Source: Cytophagaceae bacterium (GTDB lineage Bacteria > Bacteroidota > Bacteroidia > Cytophagales > Cytophagaceae). Taken from it: a DNA stretch of 61,460 bases. Where the stretch lies: contig JAGKWN010000012.1 of NCBI GenBank assembly GCA_021151805.1, positions 1-61,460 on the forward strand. Reading direction: 5' to 3'. The position numbers were made by a program, and so were the translations under genes. The notes beneath the pieces are model-generated. The model was not told the DNA's origin. It saw nothing but the letters and a program-made list of their open reading frames with translations, and made no database searches. This document shows positions 8,660 through 17,921 of the stretch, in pieces. Position 1 is the first letter of the stretch. Each line of letters starts with the position of its first letter.

Positions 8660-11097
8660 CAGAAAAAGAGATCCTCGCCTGGTTTAAAAATCAACATTGG
8701 AAAGCACATGCCTTTCAGCAGGAAACCTGGAAGGCCATGCTTGAAGGGTATTCCGGCTTGGTGAATGCACCGACGGGCAGCGGTAAGACTTATTCCGTCT
8801 GGTTTGGAATTCTGCTGGAGTATCTCAAAAAACATCCCGATTATAAAACAAAAAAGAAACCAGGTCTGCAAGCGCTCTGGATCACTCCCATCCGTGCGTT
8901 GGCAAAAGAGATCGACTATGCAACAACACGGTCCTGCAAAGATTTAGATATTCCTTTTGAAGTTGCCATCCGAAGCGGGGATACAACGACCGCACAAAAA
9001 ACAAAGCAGAAAAAAAACATGCCGCAACTGCTGGTGACTACACCAGAGAGTTTACACCTGCTGCTGTCGCAGAAAGGTTATGCAGATATGTTTAAAGATC
9101 TGTCGACGGTGGTGGTTGATGAATGGCATGAGCTTATAGGTTCCAAGCGGGGAGTGCAGATGGAACTCGCACTTTCAAGATTGAAAGGTTTGAATCCGGA
9201 GTTGAAGACCTGGGGAATCTCTGCAACAATAGGTAATCTGGAAGAAGCCAAAGATGTGTTGCTGGGTAATTATGGTAACCCAACAAAGATGATCCGTGCA
9301 GAATTGCCGAAGCGTGTGGAGATTGAAACCATCTTTCCCGATAAGGTAGAAAACTTCCCATGGTCGGGCTTTGTAGGCACGAAGCTGCTGCCGAAAGTAG
9401 TACCGATCATTCATGCCAGCAATTCCGTTTTAATTTTTACCAATACCCGTTCACAATCCGAGATCTGGTACCGGCAGCTGCTGGAGGCAGAGCCCGGCTT
9501 TGCCGGAATAATTGCACTCCATCATGGTTCTCTGGATCAGAAGACACGCACGTGGGTAGAAGACAATCTGCATGCCGGAAAATTAAAAGCGGTGATCTGT
9601 ACATCGAGTTTAGATTTAGGTGTAGACTTTAGCGCCGTTGATACAGTGGTGCAGGTTGGCAGCCCGAAAGGTGTTGCACGCTTCATGCAGCGCGCAGGTC
9701 GCAGCGGACACAGTCCGGGTGCGCTGAGCAGGATTTATTTTGTGCCGACAAATTCTTTAGAGATTATAGAAGGCGCTGCCATGCGCGAATCAATCAAACG
9801 TGGTGTGGTAGAGAGCCGGGTGCCATACATTCGTAGTTTTGATGTGTTGGTCCAGTATCTGGTTACACTTGCCGTTGCGGATGGTTTCAAGCCTGAAATT
9901 ATTTATGCAGAAATTAAAAAAACGTTCTGCTACGCAAGTGTTACTCCGGATGAGTTTGCCTGGGCCTTGCAGTTTATTACTAATGGCGGAAACTCGCTGG
10001 ATGCCTATGACGAATTTCACAAAGTAATTATTGAAGACGGCATTTATAAAGTTACCAGCCGCGCGATTGCTTCGCGGCATCGCTTGTCGATGGGCACGAT
10101 TGTGAGTTACTCGGCCATGCAGGTAAAATACCTGAGCGGGAAACGCCTCGGAAGTATTGAAGAAAATTTTATTTCGAAACTCAAACCCGGAGATGTATTC
10201 TGGTTCTCGGGAAATAATTTAGAGATTGTTCATATTCATCATATGGATGTGCTGGTGCGCAAGAGCAAGGCGAAGAAAGGATTGATACCAAGCTGGCAGG
10301 GCGGCAGGATGCCTTTATCGTCGCAGCTGGCAGAGATGATCCGTTATAAAATCGATCATTTTTTTGATCCCGGAACGATTGAAGAAGAAGAATTAAAAAA
10401 GCTGAAAGAGCTGTTTGATCTGCAGGCCAAGCGTTCGCACCTGCCGACCAACAATGAGTTTCTGATTGAATATGTGCAGAGCCGTGAAGGCTATCATGTA
10501 TTCATGTATCCGTTTGAAGGCAGGTTTGTACACGAAGGCATGGCGGCAATTGTTGCGCGGAAAATTTCTGAAATTCAACCCATCACTTTTTCAGTTGCTA
10601 TGAATGATTATGGATTTGAATTGTTATCAGATCAGGAGATTCCGATTGAAGAAGCATTGGAACTGGATCTGTTCGGAATTGAAAACCTGGAAAAGGAAAT
10701 TCAATTGAGCGTGAATGCAACGGAAATGGCGCGGCGCCGCTTCCGTGAAATTGCATCCATTGCCGGATTGGTATTCCAGGGTTTTCCTGGAAAGTCTGCC
10801 AAGACAAGACATTTGCAGGCTAACGCAGAATTATTTTTCAAAGTGTTTGAACAATACGACAGTGGTAATTTGTTATTGCGGCAGGCCTATGACGAAGTAC
10901 TGGATTTTCAGCTGGAAATTCAACGTATGCGCAAAGCCTACAATCGTATCAACAAACAGAAACTTGTTTTGGTGCGGCCGGATAAACCAACACCCTTTGC
11001 CTATCCAATCATGGTTGACCGGATGCGGGGTAAGTTCACAAATGAAAAACTGGAAGACCGTTTATTTAAAATGAAAACGCAACTGGAGAAAGAATAA
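8656..11097 (+). CDS. Ligase-associated DEXH-box helicase (Lhr-like)
   Basis: 813-residue superfamily 2 helicase related to Lhr. Motif I APTGSGKT is at 38-45 (Lys44), motif II is DEWH at 155-158, motif III is SAT at 189-191, and motif VI reads Q-R-A-G-R-S-G-H. The winged-helix and DEAD-associated domains follow in the C-terminal half. It overlaps the ligase by ATGA and shares one base (TAATG) with the next gene, so the four-gene operon is translationally coupled throughout. It presumably unwinds or remodels damaged DNA for the partner nuclease and ligase. Confidence 0.93.
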   Translation: MTEKEILAWFKNQHWKAHAFQQETWKAMLEGYSGLVNAPTGSGKTYSVWFGILLEYLKKHPDYKTKKKPGLQALWITPIRALAKEIDYATTRSCKDLDIPFEVAIRSGDTTTAQKTKQKKNMPQLLVTTPESLHLLLSQKGYADMFKDLSTVVVDEWHELIGSKRGVQMELALSRLKGLNPELKTWGISATIGNLEEAKDVLLGNYGNPTKMIRAELPKRVEIETIFPDKVENFPWSGFVGTKLLPKVVPIIHASNSVLIFTNTRSQSEIWYRQLLEAEPGFAGIIALHHGSLDQKTRTWVEDNLHAGKLKAVICTSSLDLGVDFSAVDTVVQVGSPKGVARFMQRAGRSGHSPGALSRIYFVPTNSLEIIEGAAMRESIKRGVVESRVPYIRSFDVLVQYLVTLAVADGFKPEIIYAEIKKTFCYASVTPDEFAWALQFITNGGNSLDAYDEFHKVIIEDGIYKVTSRAIASRHRLSMGTIVSYSAMQVKYLSGKRLGSIEENFISKLKPGDVFWFSGNNLEIVHIHHMDVLVRKSKAKKGLIPSWQGGRMPLSSQLAEMIRYKIDHFFDPGTIEEEELKKLKELFDLQAKRSHLPTNNEFLIEYVQSREGYHVFMYPFEGRFVHEGMAAIVARKISEIQPITFSVAMNDYGFELLSDQEIPIEEALELDLFGIENLEKEIQLSVNATEMARRRFREIASIAGLVFQGFPGKSAKTRHLQANAELFFKVFEQYDSGNLLLRQAYDEVLDFQLEIQRMRKAYNRINKQKLVLVRPDKPTPFAYPIMVDRMRGKFTNEKLEDRLFKMKTQLEKE

Positions 11098-11741
11098 TGA
11101 GCGCACAGCTGTTGACGATTCATGGCCAGGTATTTGAACTGCTGCCGCAGAAAGCGATGTATTGGCGGGATGCAGAAACACTCATTGTTTCTGATCTGCA
11201 CTTGGGCAAGGCTTCACACTTCCGGAAGAATGGCATGGCACTGCCAATGCAATCAGGGATGGAAGACCTGCAGCAGCTGGATTTTTTACTGCGTTTATAT
11301 AACCCCAAACGGTTACTGATTTTAGGTGACTTATTTCACAGTGAATATAACCAGGAATGGGAATTGTTTGGTGCGCTGCGCAGGAAGCATGCGGAAATTA
11401 TATTCCAGTTGGTGCGCGGCAATCACGATATTTTAAAGGATCATCACTATGAGAAATATGACATAGCACTACATTTAAATACCCTGCACGAAAATGATTT
11501 TATTTTTTCTCATGATAAAGTACCTGTAAAAGAAAAACAGTTTTGTATAACCGGGCATATCCATCCGGGTTTTGTACTGCACGGCAAAGGAAAACAAAGC
11601 ATTACACTGCCATGTTTTTATAAAAAGAAAAACACACTGATTATGCCAGCCTTTGGCTGGTTAACGGGCCTTGCGCACATGCCTTATGATAAAGTTGCCG
11701 AAGTGTTTGTGCTGACGGAAGCAGCGGTGCATAGGATTTGA
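11097..11741 (+). CDS. pdeM: Ligase-associated metallophosphoesterase PdeM
   Basis: 214-residue calcineurin-type phosphoesterase, last gene of the repair operon. All metal-binding blocks are present: SDLHLG, GDLFHS, RGNHD, SHD and TGHIHPG. The family accompanies the ligase-associated nuclease and helicase and is thought to trim DNA ends. The start codon overlaps the helicase stop (TAATG). No clear hairpin follows the stop, only AT-rich DNA. Confidence 0.92.
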   Translation: MSAQLLTIHGQVFELLPQKAMYWRDAETLIVSDLHLGKASHFRKNGMALPMQSGMEDLQQLDFLLRLYNPKRLLILGDLFHSEYNQEWELFGALRRKHAEIIFQLVRGNHDILKDHHYEKYDIALHLNTLHENDFIFSHDKVPVKEKQFCITGHIHPGFVLHGKGKQSITLPCFYKKKNTLIMPAFGWLTGLAHMPYDKVAEVFVLTEAAVHRI

Positions 11742-11836
11742 TGTTTTTGTATATCATAACATTAAAGAATTATTTTTAATTTAATTCTTTAATTTTTTAG
11801 GTAAGTTTGCTCATCAGTTATTTAAATAATACACTA

Positions 11837-12721
11837 ATGAAAAAATTTTATATACTAATCATTTTTATTTCAATATCCATCAGCAATAGTTTTTCACAAT
11901 GCGATAATTTTTCAGTTTCATTAGATGCAAAGGATACAAAGAAAATATATGATTTTTCAAAAAACACAGAAGTCACTTTGTATGTTTCATTTAACAAAAA
12001 TCTTTACAAAAAGGCGTATGTTGAAATTTGTCAGGCATTAGGTCCGCGACCGGTAAATTATAAAAAAATTGAAATTGAAGACTCTTCGGCTATTAGCATG
12101 CCCGTGATCTATGTAAACGATTCAGAAAATCAATACCTGCTAATAAGAATTTCTGAACTAAATTTAAGTGGACAAACGTTTGACTCGCACTATCAATGTA
12201 TAGACACAATTCGTATCCTCGAAGGCGCGATAGAAAAAAACAAAGACGCCTTCTGGCATAAGGATATTACGGTGGCGTATGCTGTTAATGTAGAGAACAA
12301 ACGAATAAGTAATGATTTGGTGTCATTTGACAATAAAGATCTTAAAGTGACTACGAACAATATTGTTTTCACCGGCAATGGCTTAAGTACAAATTGTACA
12401 GTAAATGATCGGGGAAAACAATATGAATTTTGGATACGTGCTGAAGTTAAGTCCAATACAGAATCCATGGATATAACTATATTTCCTAATGCAATGAAAA
12501 ATATAAGAAACATCGTTGGCATTCAATATTCGGATCAGATAAAAGATTTATCGAGCGAACAACGCAAACAAATTTTAGATAAATTTCCTGAATACAAACA
12601 AATTTTAAATAAGGATTTAAAATTCGCTTCGATAAAAATGTATAAAACAGATCACGTTGTTGTTTATACACTCACAGATCAATCCGGAACACATTTTACT
12701 GGTGCCGATTGTGCAGAATAA
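11837..12721 (+). CDS. Secreted protein of unknown function
   Basis: 294 residues from the ATG at 11837, chosen because it begins a clean signal peptide (MKKFYILII to NSFSQ). The frame is open 30 bases further upstream but adds nothing signal-like. The mature part is rich in Lys, Asn and Ile, has only a few Cys and shows no motif I recognise. Base composition is visibly more AT-rich than the repair operon before it, so this could be later-acquired DNA. It probably has its own promoter in the 95-base gap. Confidence 0.7.
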   Translation: MKKFYILIIFISISISNSFSQCDNFSVSLDAKDTKKIYDFSKNTEVTLYVSFNKNLYKKAYVEICQALGPRPVNYKKIEIEDSSAISMPVIYVNDSENQYLLIRISELNLSGQTFDSHYQCIDTIRILEGAIEKNKDAFWHKDITVAYAVNVENKRISNDLVSFDNKDLKVTTNNIVFTGNGLSTNCTVNDRGKQYEFWIRAEVKSNTESMDITIFPNAMKNIRNIVGIQYSDQIKDLSSEQRKQILDKFPEYKQILNKDLKFASIKMYKTDHVVVYTLTDQSGTHFTGADCAE

Positions 12722-12745
12722 TAACATCTATATCTATAGAATTAT

Positions 12746-13381
12746 ATGACACTCGACGAGCTGCAAAAACAGGCAAAGGCATTCGAAAAAAACTACAAGG
12801 CTTTAAAAGAAAAAATCGAAAGCGAAGTAGTTGAATGGAAATGGAGCAAAAAACAATTTTTCACTGCCGAGCCTTTTTATTATGAAAAGAACCGTTACGG
12901 CGCTCCGGCAAAAATATTAAAGACCGCGCCCAAAGACCCTTCGGGTAACGTGGAATGTGGCTTCAATGCGGCCGGGGAAGTCGTGATGGAAAAAGAGATT
13001 CAGAAATTTGCCGACCACGGCTGGGATCGTTTTTTCATCCGCGAAGAAAACCTGATCTGGGAGCTTGGCTTTTCCAAGAAAGGAGAGGTCGCATATCTGC
13101 GTCGGTTTGTAATTGAAAATGATCTCACAAAACAATGCAATCACCTGCACCTGATGGGTAGTAAACAACACCGGGCAGAAGTATACAATTACGATGCTTC
13201 CGGCAAGATCACTTCTTCTGTGATGCACAATGTGTACTTTGACAGGCCTGGCATGAGCAGTCTGTACCAGTACAGGTATGAATACGATGATGAAGGGAAA
13301 TTAAAAAACCTTGTTGCCGACATTGATCATACCTACGATCCGAAACCGATCCGCAATTTTTTTATTTATAAAGCGAAGTAA
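12746..13381 (+). CDS. Hypothetical cytoplasmic protein
   Basis: 211 residues with no signal peptide or membrane segment. It starts with a charged helical region (about 1-35), followed by beta-rich sequence with several Y-x-Y-D-x-x-G-K stretches (near 150-156 and 180-192) that recall YD/RHS-type strands but are too few to assign the family. It lies 24 bases after the secreted protein gene and six bases before the membrane protein gene, so it is probably co-transcribed with the latter. Function unknown. Confidence 0.7.
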   Translation: MTLDELQKQAKAFEKNYKALKEKIESEVVEWKWSKKQFFTAEPFYYEKNRYGAPAKILKTAPKDPSGNVECGFNAAGEVVMEKEIQKFADHGWDRFFIREENLIWELGFSKKGEVAYLRRFVIENDLTKQCNHLHLMGSKQHRAEVYNYDASGKITSSVMHNVYFDRPGMSSLYQYRYEYDDEGKLKNLVADIDHTYDPKPIRNFFIYKAK

Positions 13382-13387
13382 ACCTCA

Positions 13388-14350
13388 ATGCATTCTTATA
13401 AAAAATATACAGGTATTATCCTTGGGGCGCTGTATGCCCTTGCATTCCGCATTCTTGGCGGAGTAGAACTGCTGCACGGAGCATTTTCAATTTATTCAAT
13501 CACCTTTGTTTTTGTTGTGCCGCTTTTGGTTGGTGTTATTCCTTTCTTAGTGGCATGGAAGGAAATGAAAGGTTCGATGCGAAGGTATTTTGCGTATCCT
13601 TTTTGTGCCGGACTGCTTTTCGGCGTAATCGCTTTATCAACCCGACTCGAAGATATACTTTGTATACTTATCCTTGGCATGCCGTTTATGGCAGGCGCTG
13701 GCACGGTTGGTATTTTGCTTGGCCTGGCACTGGAAAAAATAGATGTCAACAAAAAAAATAAAAACAGAAAAATCTATTCTCTGGTATTACTGATACCATT
13801 ATTTTTAAATCCGCTGGAGTCTATGCTGCCTTCGCCAATAAAGGAATACGAAGTGAAGCGTGAAATACAGATTCATGCTTCGCAGGGAAAGATCTGGAAA
13901 AATATTATTGAAGTACCGGAAATAAAAGAAGAAGAATACAAGAACAGTTTTTTTAATTATATCGGTGTGCCGCGACCGGTGCGATCGCGTCTTGAAACAA
14001 TCGATGGTAAACAATACCGTGTCGGATATTTTTCAGATGAACTGAAATTAGTAGAAACTATTTCAGAAAAGGATTCACTGAAATATGTTGCCTTTGCAAT
14101 TCATATGGATAAGTCGCAGTTACGAGATCTGCCTATGGATAAACATATTCTGCAAAGCGATTTCTTTTCGTTCAAAACCATTGCATACACATTAACACCA
14201 TCAACAAAAGATTCTGTATTACTAACGTTAACATGCCGTTATCAAATAGAATCAAAAATGAATGTGTATGCCGATTTCTGGGCAGAACAGGTAATCGGAG
14301 ATTTTGAAAATAATTTATTGAAAGCTCTTAAAAAGAAATTGGAAGAATAA
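13388..14350 (+). CDS. Membrane protein with SRPBCC-like C-terminal domain
   Basis: 320 residues. The N-terminal half has four or five hydrophobic segments (about 7-25, 35-55, 68-85, 90-115) and a further one near 131-144. The C-terminal half (about 155-320) begins V-K-R-E-I-Q-I-H-A-S and has the strand pattern and final long helix of START/polyketide-cyclase (SRPBCC) ligand-binding folds. The fold is inferred from pattern only. Its stop overlaps the start of the next gene by one base (TAATG). No substrate can be proposed. Confidence 0.7.
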   Translation: MHSYKKYTGIILGALYALAFRILGGVELLHGAFSIYSITFVFVVPLLVGVIPFLVAWKEMKGSMRRYFAYPFCAGLLFGVIALSTRLEDILCILILGMPFMAGAGTVGILLGLALEKIDVNKKNKNRKIYSLVLLIPLFLNPLESMLPSPIKEYEVKREIQIHASQGKIWKNIIEVPEIKEEEYKNSFFNYIGVPRPVRSRLETIDGKQYRVGYFSDELKLVETISEKDSLKYVAFAIHMDKSQLRDLPMDKHILQSDFFSFKTIAYTLTPSTKDSVLLTLTCRYQIESKMNVYADFWAEQVIGDFENNLLKALKKKLEE

Positions 14351-14640
14351 TGGATCCTCAGAAAGCCAATCGTATTCAGGCAATCACCAGCATTGCAGCA
14401 TCAATCGGTTTCGGATTATACTTTGCCATTGAACTGCTTAGCAACCCAGTGCCCTTTTTACAATTCGATTCTGGAATGATGACCAATGCAGCACTGATTT
14501 TGTTGGATGTGGTGATTGCCGTTTATATGGACAGAAAGAAATTTGCTGTAACCGGGCAGCTCAAAAGTTTTACTTCAACGGCCATTTGTATGGTTGTAGT
14601 AGTGGTGAATGTGGGATTGTATTTTTACTTGGTGGGATAG
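14350..14640 (+). CDS. Small three-helix membrane protein
   Basis: 96-residue protein with three hydrophobic segments (about 13-30, 42-60, 75-95) and a basic M-D-R-K-K loop. The start overlaps the preceding stop codon, so it is translationally coupled to the SRPBCC-like membrane protein and may be its partner. No family recognised. Confidence 0.65.
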   Translation: MDPQKANRIQAITSIAASIGFGLYFAIELLSNPVPFLQFDSGMMTNAALILLDVVIAVYMDRKKFAVTGQLKSFTSTAICMVVVVVNVGLYFYLVG

Positions 14641-14649
14641 AAGATTTAT

Positions 14650-14706
14650 CGACGAGAAACAACACTTCCAAGATTTTCAAAACCTTGGAGGTGTTGTTTC
14701 TCGTCG
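14650..14706. terminator. Long hairpin between convergent genes
   Basis: A 23-bp inverted repeat (arms 14650-14672 and 14684-14706, one wobble pair, 11-base loop) sits between the small membrane protein gene and the efflux operon. It is unusually long and lacks a clean T tract, so it is a likely but atypical bidirectional terminator. Confidence 0.7.
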
Positions 14707-14731
14707 GCAGATTTATATAATAAGAAATATT

Positions 14732-17700
14732 TTATTTCACTGGTTCTGCTTTACCATTTCCATTCGTTACCCATAAATACAATGATGGAAGAATAATAGG
14801 CGCAAAAATCAATGTACTGGTAAGTCCGCCGATGATTACCGTTGATAGAGGTCGCTGTACATCTGAACCGATACCGGAAGAAGAGTAGGCAGGTATCAAA
14901 CCTATGATGGCAACAATCAGAATTGCCAGCAATGCACTCAGCTGTTCGGCAGAACCTTCCAGTACTTTATTTTTCTGATCACCGGTGTTTCCTTCGGTAT
15001 ATTTATTTAATGCAGATATTAAGACAACACCCGCCATTACTGAAATACCGAAGATACTTACAAAACCCACGCCGGCAGATACGTTGAAATAATACCCACG
15101 TAAGAGCAATCCACAGATGCCGCCTGCAAGCGCGAATAGAATACACGACATGGTTACCAGCGTATGCTTGACACTTTTAAAGAGAATGTACAGTAATATA
15201 AAGATCATACCGATAGTGAGCGGAATCGTGATCAGCAATTGTTTGCCGGCACGCTGCAGGTTTTCATACTGTCCACCGAAAATAACTTCATAACCTTTCG
15301 GAATCTGAATGTTCTTATGCACTTTCGCTTGAAGCTCCTGTACAAACCCACCCTGGTCGCGGCCTTTCACGTTGGTGCGCACCGTAATCATACGCTTGTT
15401 GTTGTATCGGTAAATATTTGTCTGGCCCTGCACAAAAAGAATGTCGGCCAATTGATTCAAGGGGATCAGTGCACCATCGGCTGATTTGATCATTACATTA
15501 CTGATGGTAGCAATAGAATTCCTGTCTTCAGGCAGGTAGCGTACAACAATGTCATAACGTTTCGCTCCATCATACAATACAGATACCGACTTACCTGCGA
15601 TGGCAGTCTCAATCAGCATTTCTATATCTGCTACATTAATACCGAAGCGGGCGGTCCGTTCGCGGTTGATGCGGATGCAAAGCTGCTCCTGCGGACCTTC
15701 CTGCTCAATGTTCACGTTGTCGGATCCGCGTGTTTGTTTTACTAATTTTAAAATACTGTCGCTTTTAGTGCGCATCAGTTCAAGATCTTCACCCACAATA
15801 GAAATGGCTAAATCAGCAGCACTTCCGTTCACAATCTCCATTACCTGGTCAATGATGGGCTGTCCGGAAGAAAAGCGCACCGCAGGCAATTCCTGTTCCA
15901 GGTCGGCTTTAATACGTTGTAATAATTCAGCTTTTGAAATGGTATCGGTCCATAAAGAATATTCTTTCAAGCCTACAAGTATTTCATTTCTATTGGCCGG
16001 GAAGGGATCGGTACCATCATCGTTGCGCCCTGTCTGTGTAATCACGAAGGATACAGGCGCGTAACCTGCAATGATCTTGCGGATCTTAGGTGCATAGGTT
16101 GCATTTTCCTGAATCGTAACACCGGAAGGGAAGTTGGCGCGGAAGAAGATTGAACCTTCATCAAGCGTGGGCAAAAACTCTGTACCTAATTTTACAATAC
16201 AGCCAATCATGATAAAAACGATCAGCGAACCAATGATTACGGTACGTTTGTAATGCGTTAGTGTAATATCAAGAATTTTACGGTAATACTTTTGTAAAAA
16301 CTCCAGTACAAAATTTTTATGTTCTTTAAGCGGAACGTCCGGATTGGAAACAACTTTATTAAATGCGAACGACAAAAGCACCGGAATGATTGTCAGCGCT
16401 GCCAACATGGAGCCGATTACCGCAAACGCCAGTGTTAATGCCATCGGAGAAAAGAGCTTCCCTTCCACGCGGGTCATAAGAAGAATAGGCATGTAGGCTA
16501 AAATGATAATGGTGACAGAAAAAAATATTTCCCGTCCCACTTCATTGGCCGAATTAACAGTGAGCGCAACAATGCCTTGTTTCTTTTCTTCCGGACTGGC
16601 AGATCGGTATTTCCGCAGCAAATGTTCGGCCATGACACAGGCACCGTCTACAATAATACCAAAGTCGATGGCGCCAAGTGATAACAGGTTTGCAGGAATA
16701 CCTGTTAATTTCATCAGGATGAATGCAAACAGCAGCGCAAAAGGAATGGTAAGAGCAACTACCAGCGCACTGCGGATATTGCCCAGGAAGAAGACCAACA
16801 GAATGATTACAATGGAAACGCCTAAGAAGAGTGTATGCGAAACGGTTTCAAGCGAATGATTGATCAGGAAACCCCGGTCGTAGAGCGGCCTTATCTTAAC
16901 ATCTTCCGGCAATTCATTTTCTTCCAGGTCGGCAATTTTTTGTTTCATCAAAGCCAGCACCTCACTTGGATTTTCTTTTCTTCTCAACAAAACAATGCCT
17001 TCAACACCGCTATTTACATTCACCCTCTCATCATTTACGGTGTAGCCTAAAATACCGCTTGGCGGTGGCGGTGTAATTTCTACCGATGCCACATCTTTAA
17101 TAAACACTGGCACACCGTTGGAAGAAAGCAGGATGATATTCGCGATATCGCTTTCAGATTTTACGGCACCAAGCCCGCGAATGGCAAAGGCCTGCTCACC
17201 ACGGAGTACATTGTTTCCGCCGGCATTCTGGTTATTCTGGCGGATCGCATCAATGATATTCTGCATGGTGAGGCTGTACTTACGCAGTTTATCTGCTGAA
17301 GCGATCACGTGAAATTGTTTCAGCGGTCCGCCGAAGGTGCTGATGTCGGCAATGCCCGGCACCTGCAACAAATACGGTTTAATTACCCAGTCCTGTAAAT
17401 CTCTTAATTGTGTAGGTGTATAAGAAGAAGGGGCTTCTACCACGTAGCGAAGAATTTCTCCTACGGCTGTGGTTAGCGGTGCAAGTTCTGGCGTGGTAGC
17501 ATCAGGCGGCAGGTCAACGCTTGCCATACGCTCCATCACCTGCTGGCGCGCGAAGTAATCATCGGTGCCATCTTTAAAAGTCAGCTGTACAACACTTAAA
17601 CCAAAAATGGTTCTGCTTCGGCGGTCCAGTACATTCGGTGTATTCTGTAAGGCCCGTTCAATCGGAATGGTTACTTGCTGTTCAACTTCTTCGGCAGCAC

Positions 17701-17866
17701 GACCGGGATATTGTGTCACCACAATGACGTTGGTATCGGCAATATCCGGATAGGCTTCAATTTTAATATGTACCAGACACCAATAACCGATGGCCATCAT
17801 CACAAGGCTTGATGTTATAACAAGCCAGCGGTTGTTGATCGAAAAAGTAATAATGTTTTTAATCAT
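14732..17866 (-). CDS. CzcA/CusA-type heavy-metal efflux RND permease
   Basis: 1044-residue proton-driven inner-membrane pump of the HME-RND family, usual length about 1040. The transmembrane helix 4 signature reads D-F-G-x3-D-G-A with Asp401, Asp407 and Glu414, equivalent to CzcA Asp402, Asp408 and Glu415. This matches divalent-cation pumps (Zn, Co, Cd, Ni) rather than copper/silver CusA. The signature ends Glu-His where CzcA has Glu-Asn. It is the last gene of the operon, after the adaptor (55-base gap) and TolC-like genes. No metal regulator gene is adjacent. Confidence 0.94.
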   Translation of the reverse strand: MIKNIITFSINNRWLVITSSLVMMAIGYWCLVHIKIEAYPDIADTNVIVVTQYPGRAAEEVEQQVTIPIERALQNTPNVLDRRSRTIFGLSVVQLTFKDGTDDYFARQQVMERMASVDLPPDATTPELAPLTTAVGEILRYVVEAPSSYTPTQLRDLQDWVIKPYLLQVPGIADISTFGGPLKQFHVIASADKLRKYSLTMQNIIDAIRQNNQNAGGNNVLRGEQAFAIRGLGAVKSESDIANIILLSSNGVPVFIKDVASVEITPPPPSGILGYTVNDERVNVNSGVEGIVLLRRKENPSEVLALMKQKIADLEENELPEDVKIRPLYDRGFLINHSLETVSHTLFLGVSIVIILLVFFLGNIRSALVVALTIPFALLFAFILMKLTGIPANLLSLGAIDFGIIVDGACVMAEHLLRKYRSASPEEKKQGIVALTVNSANEVGREIFFSVTIIILAYMPILLMTRVEGKLFSPMALTLAFAVIGSMLAALTIIPVLLSFAFNKVVSNPDVPLKEHKNFVLEFLQKYYRKILDITLTHYKRTVIIGSLIVFIMIGCIVKLGTEFLPTLDEGSIFFRANFPSGVTIQENATYAPKIRKIIAGYAPVSFVITQTGRNDDGTDPFPANRNEILVGLKEYSLWTDTISKAELLQRIKADLEQELPAVRFSSGQPIIDQVMEIVNGSAADLAISIVGEDLELMRTKSDSILKLVKQTRGSDNVNIEQEGPQEQLCIRINRERTARFGINVADIEMLIETAIAGKSVSVLYDGAKRYDIVVRYLPEDRNSIATISNVMIKSADGALIPLNQLADILFVQGQTNIYRYNNKRMITVRTNVKGRDQGGFVQELQAKVHKNIQIPKGYEVIFGGQYENLQRAGKQLLITIPLTIGMIFILLYILFKSVKHTLVTMSCILFALAGGICGLLLRGYYFNVSAGVGFVSIFGISVMAGVVLISALNKYTEGNTGDQKNKVLEGSAEQLSALLAILIVAIIGLIPAYSSSGIGSDVQRPLSTVIIGGLTSTLIFAPIILPSLYLWVTNGNGKAEPVK

Positions 17867-17921
17867 TTCTGTTAAAAAGAAGGAATGAAATAGTATAAGA
17901 CTTTATTTGAAACCAAATTTA

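Noticed and set aside
15600..16064. 154-codon frame inside the RND permease gene
   Set aside because: Antisense shadow of a well-conserved 1044-residue pump.
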